Shown here: positions 10,816 through 20,729 of the stretch, piece after piece | Numbering within the stretch: position 1 is the first letter of the stretch | How the letters are laid out: each line of letters starts with the position of its first letter | Assembly: GCF_905220565.1 (NCBI RefSeq) | Contig: NC_059399.1 | Span: 7,223,501 to 7,287,500, forward strand | Reading direction: 5' to 3' | DNA length: 64,000 bases | Origin: Melitaea cinxia | Lineage: Eukaryota > Arthropoda > Insecta > Lepidoptera > Nymphalidae | The notes under the pieces: model-generated | Told to the model about the DNA's origin: nothing | Seen by the model: only the letters and a program-made list of their open reading frames with translations | Database searches by the model: none | Program-made: the position numbers and the translations under genes

Positions 10816-12732
10816 ATGGCTAAGCGCGATAGAGCAAAAACAAAAAATAAGAAAAATCCAACCGAAGAAAACTGGAATGTATACAAAAAACTTCGTAACA
10901 TCTGCAACAGATTGTGCAGGGATGCTAAACGCCGTTACATCCACTCTTCAATGCAGGGTCTCTGCCAAGCGCAAGCTTGGAGATTCCTGAGGTCACTAGG
11001 TGTGGGCAAATCCACGGTAACTTGTAAAAGTTCCGTGGATCTCAACTCTTTAAATACTTACTTCATTACTCCTCCTATAATTGTGGACTCCAACACAAAA
11101 ACATCTACTCTTTCATTTTTGTCTACTCTTGTTTCACCTGACCTACCTCTCTTTTCTTTTGAAACAGTCTCGCAAGAAACTATCAAGAAGCATGTCCGCT
11201 CCATTTCAACAAAAGCTATTGGTAGTGATAGCCTCAGCCTCGGCATGATTCTTCCTGTGTTGGAGGACATTGCACCTGTAATAACACACATTATTAACTT
11301 TTCACTTACATGCAATGTCTTTCCTTCACTATGGAAGAAAGCCCTTGTCATACCCCTTCCTAAAACCACCAATCCTACTAATCCTTCTCAATTCCGTCCC
11401 ATATCTATTCTTCCTCTTCTCTCCAAAGTCCTAGAATCCGTCGTCCATAATCAAATTTACAACCATCTTTCCTCTCACAACCTCATGTGTCCGTTTCAAT
11501 CCGGTTTCCGTCCATCCCACAGCACTGTCGGAGCGCAGCTGAATGTTTCGGAAGATGTGCGGTGTGCGATGGATCAAACCAAGCTCACTGCCATGATTCT
11601 GCTGGATTTCAGCAGTGCCTTCAACTCTGTTGACTACGATATTCTTCTTGGTACCTTGCGAGCTGTTAATATTTCTCCCACAGCTATTGACTGGTTTCAC
11701 TCTTATCTTTCTGGACGCCAGCAGTGTGTGACTCTTGACGATAACTCATCATATTGGATGGACCTCACTGCTGGCGTTCCACAAGGTGGCGTATTATCTC
11801 CTTTACTGTTTTCTGTCTTTATTAATAATGTTTCACGTGTTATCACTTCTCCCTTCCATCTGTATGCAGATGATCTGCAAATATACCGACACTTCGGACT
11901 GACTGAGTTGGATGAGGCTGTTCGAATTTTAAATGATGATCTTGCGGCTGTTCAGGCCTGGGCTAAATCTTTTGGTCTGCTAGTAAATCCTGCTAAATCA
12001 CAAGCCATCATTATTGGCAGCAGTAGATTAAGAAGCAGACTGGAATGGGAATTCGTCCCTAAAATCTGTTACTCTGGGGTCCCAATCCCTTACGCTGATA
12101 AAGTTAGAAATTTGGGCCTTATTATGGACTGCAACCTTTCTTGGAAAGCTCATGTTAATGAAATCAGCAAAAAAATACATTACTCGATCCACTCTCTCAA
12201 GCGTCTCCAGTATTTTCTTCCTTTCAAAACCAAATATATGCTCGCGCAGTCCCTTCTACTACCTATCCTTGACTATGCCGATGTATGCTATCTGGATGTG
12301 ACAGAGGAGCTGCTTAGAAAATTGGAGCGACTTCAGAATCTCGCAGTACGTTTCATTTTTGGCCTACGAAAGTTTGATCGTATCTCTCACTTCCGTGCTC
12401 AGATCAAATGGCTCCCTATTCGCCTTCGCCGTGATATGCATATCCTTTCTACTCTCTTTAACATCATATGTAACCCAAACTCTCCTTCTTATCTTCGATC
12501 CCGTTTCCACTTCCTACCCTCTCCTAATCGCTCCAGGCGCCCTGGCATTACACCAAAGCTAGATGTACCAAAGTGCAATACCAAATTCAAACTGAATTCA
12601 TTTGCGGTACGCGCCTCTTTACTCTGGAACAAACTCCCAGAAAGCATTCAAAAGAGTCCTTCCCTTGTTTCCTTCAAACGTAAATTAAAGGAGCATTTTA
12701 TATCTCAACTCAATTTACAATCATCTACTTAA
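10816..12732 (+). CDS. Non-LTR reverse transcriptase (partial ORF2)
   Basis: A 638-aa frame encodes the reverse transcriptase part of a LINE ORF2. Visible RT blocks: FRPISILPLLSKVLE (fingers), a LLDFSSAFNSVD block with the first catalytic Asp at about 264, GVPQGGVLSPLLF, and YADD at 350-353. The C-terminal region ends with a typical WNKLPESIQ ... FKRKLKEHF tail of CR1/Jockey-type LINEs; I would guess the Daphne/CR1 side, with low certainty. The first about 35 residues resemble the linker that normally follows the APE endonuclease, so the true protein began further upstream and the ATG at 10816 is only the first one left. Full ORF2 proteins are usually 900 aa or more. The frame has no stops, so the copy is rather young, but it lacks the endonuclease and cannot be autonomous. 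It would act at the ribonucleoprotein by target-primed reverse transcription. Confidence 0.85.
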   Translation: MAKRDRAKTKNKKNPTEENWNVYKKLRNICNRLCRDAKRRYIHSSMQGLCQAQAWRFLRSLGVGKSTVTCKSSVDLNSLNTYFITPPIIVDSNTKTSTLSFLSTLVSPDLPLFSFETVSQETIKKHVRSISTKAIGSDSLSLGMILPVLEDIAPVITHIINFSLTCNVFPSLWKKALVIPLPKTTNPTNPSQFRPISILPLLSKVLESVVHNQIYNHLSSHNLMCPFQSGFRPSHSTVGAQLNVSEDVRCAMDQTKLTAMILLDFSSAFNSVDYDILLGTLRAVNISPTAIDWFHSYLSGRQQCVTLDDNSSYWMDLTAGVPQGGVLSPLLFSVFINNVSRVITSPFHLYADDLQIYRHFGLTELDEAVRILNDDLAAVQAWAKSFGLLVNPAKSQAIIIGSSRLRSRLEWEFVPKICYSGVPIPYADKVRNLGLIMDCNLSWKAHVNEISKKIHYSIHSLKRLQYFLPFKTKYMLAQSLLLPILDYADVCYLDVTEELLRKLERLQNLAVRFIFGLRKFDRISHFRAQIKWLPIRLRRDMHILSTLFNIICNPNSPSYLRSRFHFLPSPNRSRRPGITPKLDVPKCNTKFKLNSFAVRASLLWNKLPESIQKSPSLVSFKRKLKEHFISQLNLQSST

Positions 12733-12792
12733 TGAATATGTAAGTATATAACCTATAATATTATATCATATATTTGTATTTATGTGTGTACG

Positions 12793-12795
<3 letters not shown>

Positions 12796-12827
<32 letters not shown>
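12796..12827. repeat. (TA)n microsatellite
   Basis: Uninterrupted TA run in the 3' untranslated part of the LINE, followed by GT/TATG-rich DNA to about 12910. Confidence 0.9.
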
Positions 12828-12834
<7 letters not shown>

Positions 12835-13110
12835 AGTAGTGTGTGTGTATATGTATATGTATTGTATCTATATGTATCTATGTAAGTGTATGTATTTATA
12901 CCTGTAAGTATGTAATATATTACAGTCATTTAGCTTTTACGTTATTAATTCTTGCACTGTGTTCCCCGCTATATGACACTCTCTCTCATGAACATTGGTT
13001 GACTGGAAGAGATCTCTTCTAGAGATAAGTCCACCTTTGCCATCAACTTTTTGTATAATTTTTCTGTACATTATTTTTAGTGCAATAAAGTATATAATAT
13101 AATAATATAT

Positions 13111-13935
13111 TTGATAACTTTTAACGTTATGATAAAAAAGTCAAGTTACAAGTTTTATGTTCAAAAGTATTTCGAGTTATGGGCACACCGGAGTAATTCC
13201 ATCGGTTACCACGAAATTCAAGTGTCTTTCAAATACATTGCGCTTGTGATATGCAAACGAGTTGAATCATAAAATTAGAATTTAAAATCAAAGCTCAGTT
13301 ACAGAGATGTTTTTGTATCGTAGAACTGCGGACCAAAGCACGCATTAGTTATGTCGTATATTTATGTTGAGAGATGCCACCAACAGGCCGACGTTCATAT
13401 TCACCGCCAAGATCTTGTTTACCGAATGTTGTATTTACATATTTATTGCACGTTGATATAAGAATCATAATATTTTAAAAAATAAAATGATTATTAAAAC
13501 AAATCATTTTTTTTATTACCGCTTAATCTCTTTTTTATGGAAATATTTGCAAATAAAAATAAATTGCAAATTTTGAATTAAAACATTCAGTCAAATCACA
13601 AAAACATTTTAAGATAAAAATTTGGTTAAATTAGTTCTATTGACAACAATTACATTATAGAAACAGACATGTGTGAAGAGAGATTTTTAAAACTAGTGAA
13701 CATATTTGAAAAAAATATATTAAAATAATATGACAACCCGTTCTCAGTGTTTTCGCAAGTGCTCCAGACAGATATGGGTACATATTTACACAATTCAATG
13801 CACGTGTACTTCTTAGGGACCTCTAGCCTACTATATTAAAAATGATGCTGAAGCTATTGAATAAATATAAAAAAAGCTATAAGCAGCACTGAGTGTTTCT
13901 TATTCTAAAACTAGCTGACCTGATATAGATTTTTT
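13111..13935. other. AT-rich gene-free stretch
   Basis: No feature recognised. Confidence 0.4.
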
Positions 13936-13938
13936 TTG

Positions 13939-14118
13939 TTGGCTGTTGCGCTGGTGGTCGTGGGTTCGATCCCCGCTCACGACAGACAATTATATCAGCC
14001 ATACAGATGTTTGTCGTTGTCTGGGCGTTTGTGCTTATGTATTGAGTGTGTTTTCGGACCCCCGACACAAGAAAAAATCCTGCTGGGGGCCGTTGAGTGT
14101 GAAGCGTTTATTTATTAT
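13939..14118 (+). mobile_element. SINE, family A
   Basis: tRNA-like head with B-box (GTGGGTTCGATCCCCGCTCA), then the ATATCAGCCATACAGATG and TTGTCTGGGCGTTTGTGC blocks, CCTGCTGGGGGCCGTTGAG and a GTGAAGCGTTTATTT tail. Related copies lie at 8770, 29040 and 50560. Short open frames that cross it are not genes. Confidence 0.75.
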
Positions 14119-14389
14119 TTATTATTATCCTATTTATTCTGACTGTTAAATGACGAGAGGTTTAAATTTTCTGAAATTTTACTTATTATTTTAATTTTCT
14201 TCACACTTTCAATAACTTTTCATTTCATAAGGCTTATAGCTATAGCGACTAATATATATAACAAAATTGTCAGTAAAAACAGTTGAAGCACTTTTTCGAA
14301 CTTTTATTTTATACTAGCTATACACGAGACAGACACTCAGAACTACTGAACTCGAGAACGACTGGCTAACGATATATATATATTATAAT

Positions 14390-14632
14390 ATATACTATCA
14401 AAATTAACATTTTTTACGTTTTTTGCCTGACTGTCAGTTTGTTTGTTCCGGCTAATCTCTAAAACGGCTGGACCGTTTTGACGGGACTTTCACTGGCAGA
14501 TAGCTGATGTAATAAGAAGTAGGCTAGGCTACTTTTATTTTAGAAACTTAATTATTTTATAACTCTGCGAACTGAAAAATAACTTTTTATGTTAAATTCC
14601 ACGCGGACGAAGTCGCGGGCACAGCTAGAATC
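14390..14632 (+). mobile_element. Helitron-like non-autonomous element, 3' part
   Basis: The 3' end reads CCACGCGGACGAAGTCGCGG GCACAGCTAG, the CTAG terminus with a GC-rich pre-terminal motif seen in lepidopteran Helitrons. The body has CTCTAAAACGGCTGGACCG. The 5' end was not resolved. Confidence 0.45.
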
Positions 14633-14792
14633 TAATATGCGTATTTATAATTATTTTTTCGTCGACATAATTCGTACAATTTTTCACTGAGTCTATCGAT
14701 TTTGATGATTCTTGTTTCAATCCGAAGCTGATGCTTGTCTTGTAGTACTGTTTAAATTTAATCCAGATCTGATGACTTAACTAAAAAAAAAC

Positions 14793-15085
14793 TCACTGCA
14801 GGACATAAGCCTCCTCAAGTTCACGGCGAAGACGGCGTGAACTCATGTGTTTTGCCCATAGTCACCACGCTGGGCAGGCAGGTTGGTGACCGCAGGACTG
14901 GCTTCGTCACACCGAAGACTCTGCGGCCCGTCTTCGGCCTGTGTATTTCAAAGCCAGCAGTTGGATGGCTATCCTGCCATCAGTCGGGTTTTTAAGTTCC
15001 AAGGGGGTGGTGGAACTGTGTTATCCATTAGTTGCCTCTTACGATGCCCACGGTAAGAGAGGCGGTGGCTGTATTCTTTTCTGAA
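14793..15085 (-). mobile_element. RTE-derived short element, minus strand
   Basis: The reverse complement gives the complete module: TAGCCACCGCCTCTCTTACC, GTGGGCATCGTAAGAGGCAA, the block with two CCGAAGAC motifs, CCCAGCGTGGTGACTATGGG, then a short 3' part. The (TGA)n tail has decayed. Confidence 0.75.
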
Positions 15086-15117
15086 AAACATGCATTAACG
15101 TAACAATTTTTGTGTGT

Positions 15118-15165
15118 AGTTGAATTCGGTTTTTTCGTTTGCGGGAAAACACAATTATGAATTTA
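15118..15165 (-). repeat. Remnant end of the AACCGACTTC element
   Basis: TTCGGTTTTTTCGTTTGCGG and AACACAATTAT match, in reverse, the outer left end of the element copies at 15826 and 44823. Only about 48 bp is left. Confidence 0.4.
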
Positions 15166-15825
15166 TAAGCAGCAAATCAATATATATTTTATTTGCAAAC
15201 ATCAGACATTTTACCTCAATACAGCAAACCCATCTAATCCCCATACAAAAAATACTGTGTCCTTTGATAAGCTTGATGGATATGGGTTTTACTTAATTGA
15301 TGTCGAAAAACTGATTGATTGCTTCGGCCTGCAAAGACCGCTGGTCATCGTTTCTGTATAATCCTAAGATATATGATATTGGAAACTAGGCTTGATTGTT
15401 TTTTTACAAATTTTAGATAGCCGACTTTTATTGCTAATTTTTATATAAATATACATATAAATAATGCATAATTATATGCATAAATAAATAAAAAGTAATA
15501 TTCAATAATAATATAATAATTATTAATAGAAATATCAACACAAATGGACTAAATTCTTATAACTAAAAAAGCGTAAGGATCAATATCGACCATAATTACC
15601 TAATAAATATTGTTTCCGTAATTTTGTTTTTGACAATGAAGCCAGTTTTTTAGTTTATTGTAAGCGTATTAGATAAAAAAAGTAACTATATTATCAACCA
15701 ATGAATATTTCATCCTTTTTGTTAGTAACATGATTATTTTAAATATTAACACGTGATAAAAAAACATGTTCAGAAGGCGTTCAAGGTAGTGATGGTACAA
15801 TATAAAAAAAAAGAAATAATAAGTT
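15166..15825. other. AT-rich gene-free stretch
   Basis: No coding frame or named repeat seen. Confidence 0.4.
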
Positions 15826-16296
15826 TAATAATTGTGTTTGCTCGCAAACGAAAAAAAAACCGACTTCAATTACATCGACAAGTAATACAACGTAGATCGA
15901 CGAAAAAATAGTCAAGTAAATACGTTATCAAAGATTACTCAAAAAGTAGTTATCAGATCTCGATAAAATTTAAATGTGACCACATGATAAATATCAGCTT
16001 TCGATTAAATTAAAAATTATCAAAATCGATACACCCAGTAAAAAGTTATGTGGATTTTCGAGTTTCCCTTGATTTCTCTGGAACCCCATTATCAGATCCT
16101 AGTTTCCATATCATGGTATCAAACTAGGGATATCTCCTTTTGAACAAAAAAAGAATTATCAAAATCAGTATATCCAGTATAAAGTTATGCGGTATAATAC
16201 AATGTAGGTCGACGAAAAAAGCGTCAAGTAAAAACGCATTATTAGATATAACTCGAAAAGTAGGTGTTAGATCTCAAATAAATGGGACCAAATGAC
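15826..16296 (+). mobile_element. AACCGACTTC element, left part only
   Basis: Begins AATAATTGTGTTTGCTCGCA, has the AACCGACTTC left end, and follows the full copy at 44824-45417 up to CTCAAATAAATGGGACCAAA, where it stops. The right end is missing. A right part of the same family, in the same orientation, lies at 23419-23924 beyond the Helitron gene. The repeat bears no coding frame. Confidence 0.75.
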
Positions 16297-16300
16297 AAGC

Positions 16301-16431
16301 GTTCATGAAACAGGAAGTACATAGCTCTGAAAAGAGCTGTTTTAATGTTCGTGAAACAAGATTGTTAGCTCTGAAAAGAACTGTTTTATGTTCGAGAAAC
16401 AAGACGTCTTTAGCTCTGAAAAGAACTGTTT
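16301..16431. repeat. Three tandem units with a histone-type stem-loop
   Basis: Three units begin GTTC(A/G)(T/A)GAAACA at 16301, 16347 and 16390, spaced 46 and 43 bp. Each holds AGCTCTGAAAAGA(G/A)CT (16323-16338, 16367-16382, 16412-16427). On the minus strand this is a 6-bp stem with a TTTC loop, AGCTCTTTTCAGAGCT. The first unit has a perfect stem; the other two have a G-T wobble. The shape is that of the histone mRNA 3' stem-loop, with an A-U pair at the base where the canonical motif has G-C. No histone frame is adjacent. Confidence 0.7.
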
Positions 16432-16454
16432 GAAAGTATCACAGCACATCATGC

Positions 16455-17440
16455 AAGCTGATGCACCAGCAATCACATGCACAGATCTTCACAGAAGTCT
16501 TCAAGCCAACTTGCAAGTGTTCTTCATTTATATCGTCGCGAAAGTATAATCACGCTGCCGCCGAGTGAAGTACATACAGTCAGGCATCCGTTCGCCGCGC
16601 CGATCGCCGCCGAAAAGGGCGAGCCGCGGAAAGTGGCGGGAACGTATGTCCTGTTTATAATTATTATTATCGCCCTGCGCTACAGCGCCTCCGACTTTTA
16701 ACGATGCGCACGAGTCATCGACAGCGGCACGCGCGGAAAAAGAGAGCCACGCGCGAAAAAAAGACGCAAGGCTTAAGTAATAAACATTCTCTGATTACTC
16801 ATAAAACTTATCAATTATTGTTATACGTAATTTTTTATTGTTAATACTTTCATATAAATATTACTATATTTACTCAATAAATATTCGATCGACACCTTCT
16901 GAGAAGACCTTTTATTTCGACACAACAATAGTCCCTGAAATTCCATTTTTATATGCTTTGTTAATGCTACATATGTTTTACTATATTTAGTTTTTTAAAT
17001 GTAAATTAAAATTTCTGTGCTGACAGCATTTGTAAAGCCTCGGACTGCAAAGCAGCTTCTATAAGCTGAGTCTACGATCTTTTCACCAGCATTTTTTTCT
17101 AATTTCTAACATCTCTGTAAATTCACCTCGACACGACGGAGCGAGCGGTCAAAGGGCTTGAGCGGGTCGGGAGATGCGGGTAGCGGGGGGCTTGGCAGCA
17201 AGCTGTAGGAAGGGGTATACAGTTAGGTGAGCCGAGTGCGTACGCTCACTGGGCATGCATCAGTTACAAAAAACAAGTAGGAAGCGATACGAGTATATTG
17301 TTTGTTATTATAAACGCATTACGATCCTTTTTACTTTAATAATTCTTTGTGTTATCGGCTACATTTTCCTATCAAGGTTGTCTCAGTGTAGCCAGTTGTG
17401 CTTTATTCTTTTTCCCTATTTACTTATTTAGGTATTCATT
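16455..17440. other. Unassigned stretch with GC-rich islands
   Basis: 16540-16770 and 17125-17250 are much more GC-rich than their surroundings and are rich in CpG (for example CCGTTCGCCGCGCCGATCGC). A 74-aa open frame at 16477-16701 overlaps the first island but looks like no protein I know. It may be leader DNA of the Helitron or of an older element. Confidence 0.3.
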
Positions 17441-17447
17441 TGTTTTT

Positions 17448-17902
17448 TTTTTTTATATTATTGTTTGTTGTTGCTAGATATTTTCTCAGTCATATCAAAG
17501 TTCTTTTTAAATAGGTTTAATTAAGTATTGGAGTTTTGTCTTATCAAGGTCGCTAGATATTTTTTTATATTATTGTTTGTTGTTGCTAGATATTTTCTCA
17601 GTCATATCAAAGTTCTTTTTAAATAGGTTTAATTAAGTATTGAAGTTTTGTCTTATCAAGGTCGCTAGATATTTTTTTATATTATTGTTTGTTGTTGCTA
17701 GATATTTTCTCAGTCATATCAAAGTTCTTTTTAAATAGGTTTAATTAAGTATTGAAGTTTTGTCTTATCAAGGTCGCTAGATATTTTTTTATATTATTGT
17801 TTGTTGTTACTAGATATTTTCTCAGTCATATCAAAGTTCTTTTTAAATAGGTTTAATTAAGTATTTAAGTTTTGTCTTATCAAGGTCGCTAGATATTTTC
17901 AC
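17448..17902. repeat. 112-bp tandem repeat, about four copies
   Basis: The motif TTGCTAGATATTTTCTCAGT recurs at 17471, 17583, 17695 and (with TTAC) 17807, exactly 112 bp apart. Copies differ by few bases, for example GTATTGGAGT / GTATTGAAGT / GTATTTAAGT. The array ends about 150 bp before the first ATG of the Helitron gene, so it lies in its upstream region. Confidence 0.95.
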
Positions 17903-18049
17903 AACAAGTGTATTGTTGTATAAGAGTTTATTTGTTTTTATTTCTATCATAGATTTCACAATTTAGGTAGGTAGGTTAATAGTTAGGTTAGGACTTTAGG
18001 TAGCTTGTATTTTTTTTAGTCATTTTTTCGTTACTATTTTATTCTAAAT

Positions 18050-19744
18050 ATGGGTAGACCTACTAAACGCGCTGCTCATATGAGACAGCGCCGTTCAAAT
18101 GAGACAAAGGAAGAAAAGGAGCACCGCTTATGTCAAAACAGGAAATTTTCGTCTGAAAACACTTCGAAAGAGACTTCTAAAAAGCGCAAAAATAGACTTT
18201 TGACAATGCGTGCTTATATGAAGAAAGTTTTGAGAAAGGAAAATATCGAAAAACGTGCTCACCGTCTAGGCATGATCCACGATCGTTTTTCCAATGAGAC
18301 GGAAGAACAACGTATCCACCGTCTCGGCCTAATCCACGATCGTATATCTAATGAGACAGAGGAGCAACGTGCCCACCGATTCAGCGTTATCCACGATCGC
18401 TTGTCCATTGAGACGGAGGAGCAACGTGCTCATCGTCTTGACCTAATCCACAATCGTATATCTAATGAGACAGAAGAGCAACGTGCCCACCGACTCCCCG
18501 TGATACACGATCGCTTGTCCAATGAGACGGAGGAGCAACGTGCCCACCGACTCGGCATCATCCACAATCGCTTGTCCATTGAGACGGAGGAGCAACGTGC
18601 TCATCGTCTTGGCCTAATCCACAATCGTATATCTAATGAGACAGAGGAGCAACGTGCCCACCGACTCACCGTGATACACGAACGCTTGTCCAATGAGACG
18701 GAGGAGCAACGTGCCCACCGACTCGCCATCATCCACAATCGCTTGTCTAATGAAACGGAGGAGCAACATGCTCACCGCCTCGGCGTTATCCACGATCGTA
18801 TATCTAATGAGACGGAGGAGCAACGTGCCCACCGACTCGGATTGATTCATATCCGCTTATCAAACGAAACTCCTGAAGCTCGTTCGCTTCGACTTAGTAG
18901 AATGCGACAAGCTAGTCATGTTTGTAGAGACATTGTAAGTGAACAATCTTTCGAAGCGGCTATTAATGTTTTTGCTGATGTACCATGCGCCATTTGTAAA
19001 AGAAGCCTATATCCACAACAGCGTTCCAATTTAAGTGCAGGCATGTATTGTGGGTTATTACCTGAAGAACTGATTGAATTAGGTACTATAATTACGTGTT
19101 CTCGCTGCAAAATTAATATTACCCGTGGAAAAGTTCCAACTACCGCCTATTGGAATAAAATGATGCCCGCAGATCTACCACCTGAACTAGCCGATTTGAC
19201 GAGCGTTGAAGAACGATTTTTAAGTCGCATCGTACCATTTTTAAAGATCGTTAAACTCAATAACCGTTTTAGCCAAAATTGGTGCAAAGGACAGGTGATT
19301 TTATTTGCAAAGGATGTTGTAGAAGTAGCAGACTTGTTACCACTGACACCACATCAAGCAGGTTTAGTGTTAGTAGTGGAAAGTCTGGAGAACATTTCAT
19401 GCTCTAAAGAATTTGTCGTGGATATGCAGCGACTGAATCGAGCATTAAATTGGTTGATTTCAAATAACCATCTTTACAAAGACGTCCAGGTGCAATTAGA
19501 TCCTATATTAAACATTCCTTATGTAGTCCAAGTAGAAGAAAAGCCCATTTCTGATCAAAAATGTGTTGGCTCAGAAACTTCTCTTAAAAATTTTGTCACT
19601 TTAGATGATAACAAAGAAATATTACGTGGATCGTTTAATCAAGGTGATTTGCGGTTTAATTTTTCTCGGGGCAAGCAATGCACTGGGATCGCGGCTGTTG
19701 CTTGCGCAGCATTTAATGTATTGGACCCAAACAAATGCGACTAA
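18050..19744 (+). pseudogene. Helitron Rep-helicase, N-terminal segment
   Basis: 564 aa, the first of three frames of one broken gene. Residues 70-278 are 11 perfect-length copies of a 19-residue unit (A-H-R-L-x-x-I-H-x-R-x-S-N-E-T-E-E-Q-R), charged and probably helical. Next come CxxC pairs (PCAICKR at about 310 and TCSRCK at about 352), a zinc-binding region common before the Rep domain in Helitron proteins. Near the end RGKQC (Cys at about 544) looks like the start of a papain-like protease domain that continues in the next frame. The start is the first ATG, with MGRPTKRAA, a basic beginning. The frame ends shortly after AAFNVLD, where the neighbouring frame carries on; an indel or a read error near 19720-19740 explains this. 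Confidence 0.8.
18257..18883 (+). repeat. 57-bp coding tandem repeat, 11 copies
   Basis: 627 bp, exactly 11 x 57 bp, in frame with the Helitron protein. Core codons for NETEEQR-AHRL are nearly constant (GAGACGGAGGAGCAACGTGC), while the two residues after HRL and the residue before SNE vary. The last unit has drifted (NETPEAR). Confidence 0.95.
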
Positions 19745-20729
19745 AAGCGATATTGATTACATTGTAATCGTTGGCGATAAATACTACAATGATTGCATTG
19801 CTTCTAGAAATAGTCCTGCGCCAGGTGAAATAAACCCTGAGTACCTTGCTGTAACAGATCTTAGTCCGAGACTTATATATAATAGACAAAATATAGTAAT
19901 TACAGTACTCGAGGAAACCAATTATAATGGTCACATAGACAATGACAACACTTCCGATGGTTTCTCTAACTTGAAAAATGCGTTATCAAGTTTTTTTAGA
20001 GAACATTCCACAGGAATACTTACAGCCAATGCCGTCTCTGTAGCAATACATTGCCAAACTTTAGGTGACAATCAAACTTACTTTTTGTTTGATTCCCATG
20101 CGCGTGGCCCCAAGGGCGCTTCCGCTCCCATAAATGGTACCGCTTGTTGCATGCGCTTTAGTGAGCTAGAATATTTGCATGCCGTTTTGCGTCGCAATTT
20201 ATTTGTGTTGCCAAAAAAAGTGCCAAAAGGAATCTTTCAAGATAACCTCAATATATTCTCATTAACCTCATTAATTATAGCTGTAGACACCCAAACACAA
20301 CCGTTAACGTCCATATTGAACCAATCAAGAATATCGAGAACAGAGAGTCAAACATATACATCAAACGATGCAACACAAACTAGTAATCCTCTACAAACAG
20401 CAACACAAGTCATTCAGTCTCTCCCAACAACAAACCCAATAAAATCAAATCATTTCCATTTACAATTGCCAATTCATAATTCCTTGAACAACATTTATAT
20501 CGAATCAACAAGTATGCTTCAAAACTTAGACGCTAATGTACCTAACTTAGATAGTGTTGTGAATATGAATAGCTCTTCAGCAAATGATATAATGAGATTG
20601 GCCAAAATCACAAGGAAAACTGCACCGCCCTTAAATTTGGAGCGTGAACGTCGTATGGAGGAATTGTGTTGGTATTTTCTTTTTCCAGATGGCAAGAATG
20701 GCTTTGGCGAGGAAAGAGAAAATCCTTGA
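19720..20729 (+). pseudogene. Helitron Rep-helicase, protease-like middle segment
   Basis: The frame is open from 19605, but real homology appears to begin near 19720 where the first segment stops. It runs through a region with FLFDSHARGPKG (Asp at 20091, His at 20097). Together with the upstream Cys this gives a Cys ... Asp-x-His arrangement like C76/OTU-type deubiquitinating peptidases, which some Helitron proteins carry. The pairing is an inference; the fold needs a profile search. A Ser/Thr/Asn-rich linker follows (about 20300-20560). The frame ends in GFGEERENP, while the next frame carries on with LDYFQNR, the usual sequence in Helitrons, so a second frame change lies near 20720. Confidence 0.65.

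Larger units (their letters stand above)
10811..13110 (+). mobile_element. Non-LTR retrotransposon, 5'-truncated (CR1/Jockey-type)
   Basis: The unit comprises the reverse transcriptase frame, a 3' untranslated part with a TA microsatellite, and a terminal region ending GTGCAATAAAGTATATAATA. The endonuclease part and any ORF1 are missing upstream, as is usual for 5'-truncated LINE copies. I did not find a convincing target duplication. Confidence 0.8.

Noticed and set aside
12359..12562. A second frame overlapping the LINE reverse transcriptase
   Set aside because: Out-of-frame shadow of the ORF2 remnant.
16477..16701. A 74-codon gene in the GC-rich island
   Set aside because: The composition follows the island and the C-terminus is AT-driven; no similarity recognised.
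17963..17999. Telomere-like TTAGG words
   Set aside because: Only irregular AGGTAGGTTAATAGTTAGG text; no run of insect TTAGG repeats.
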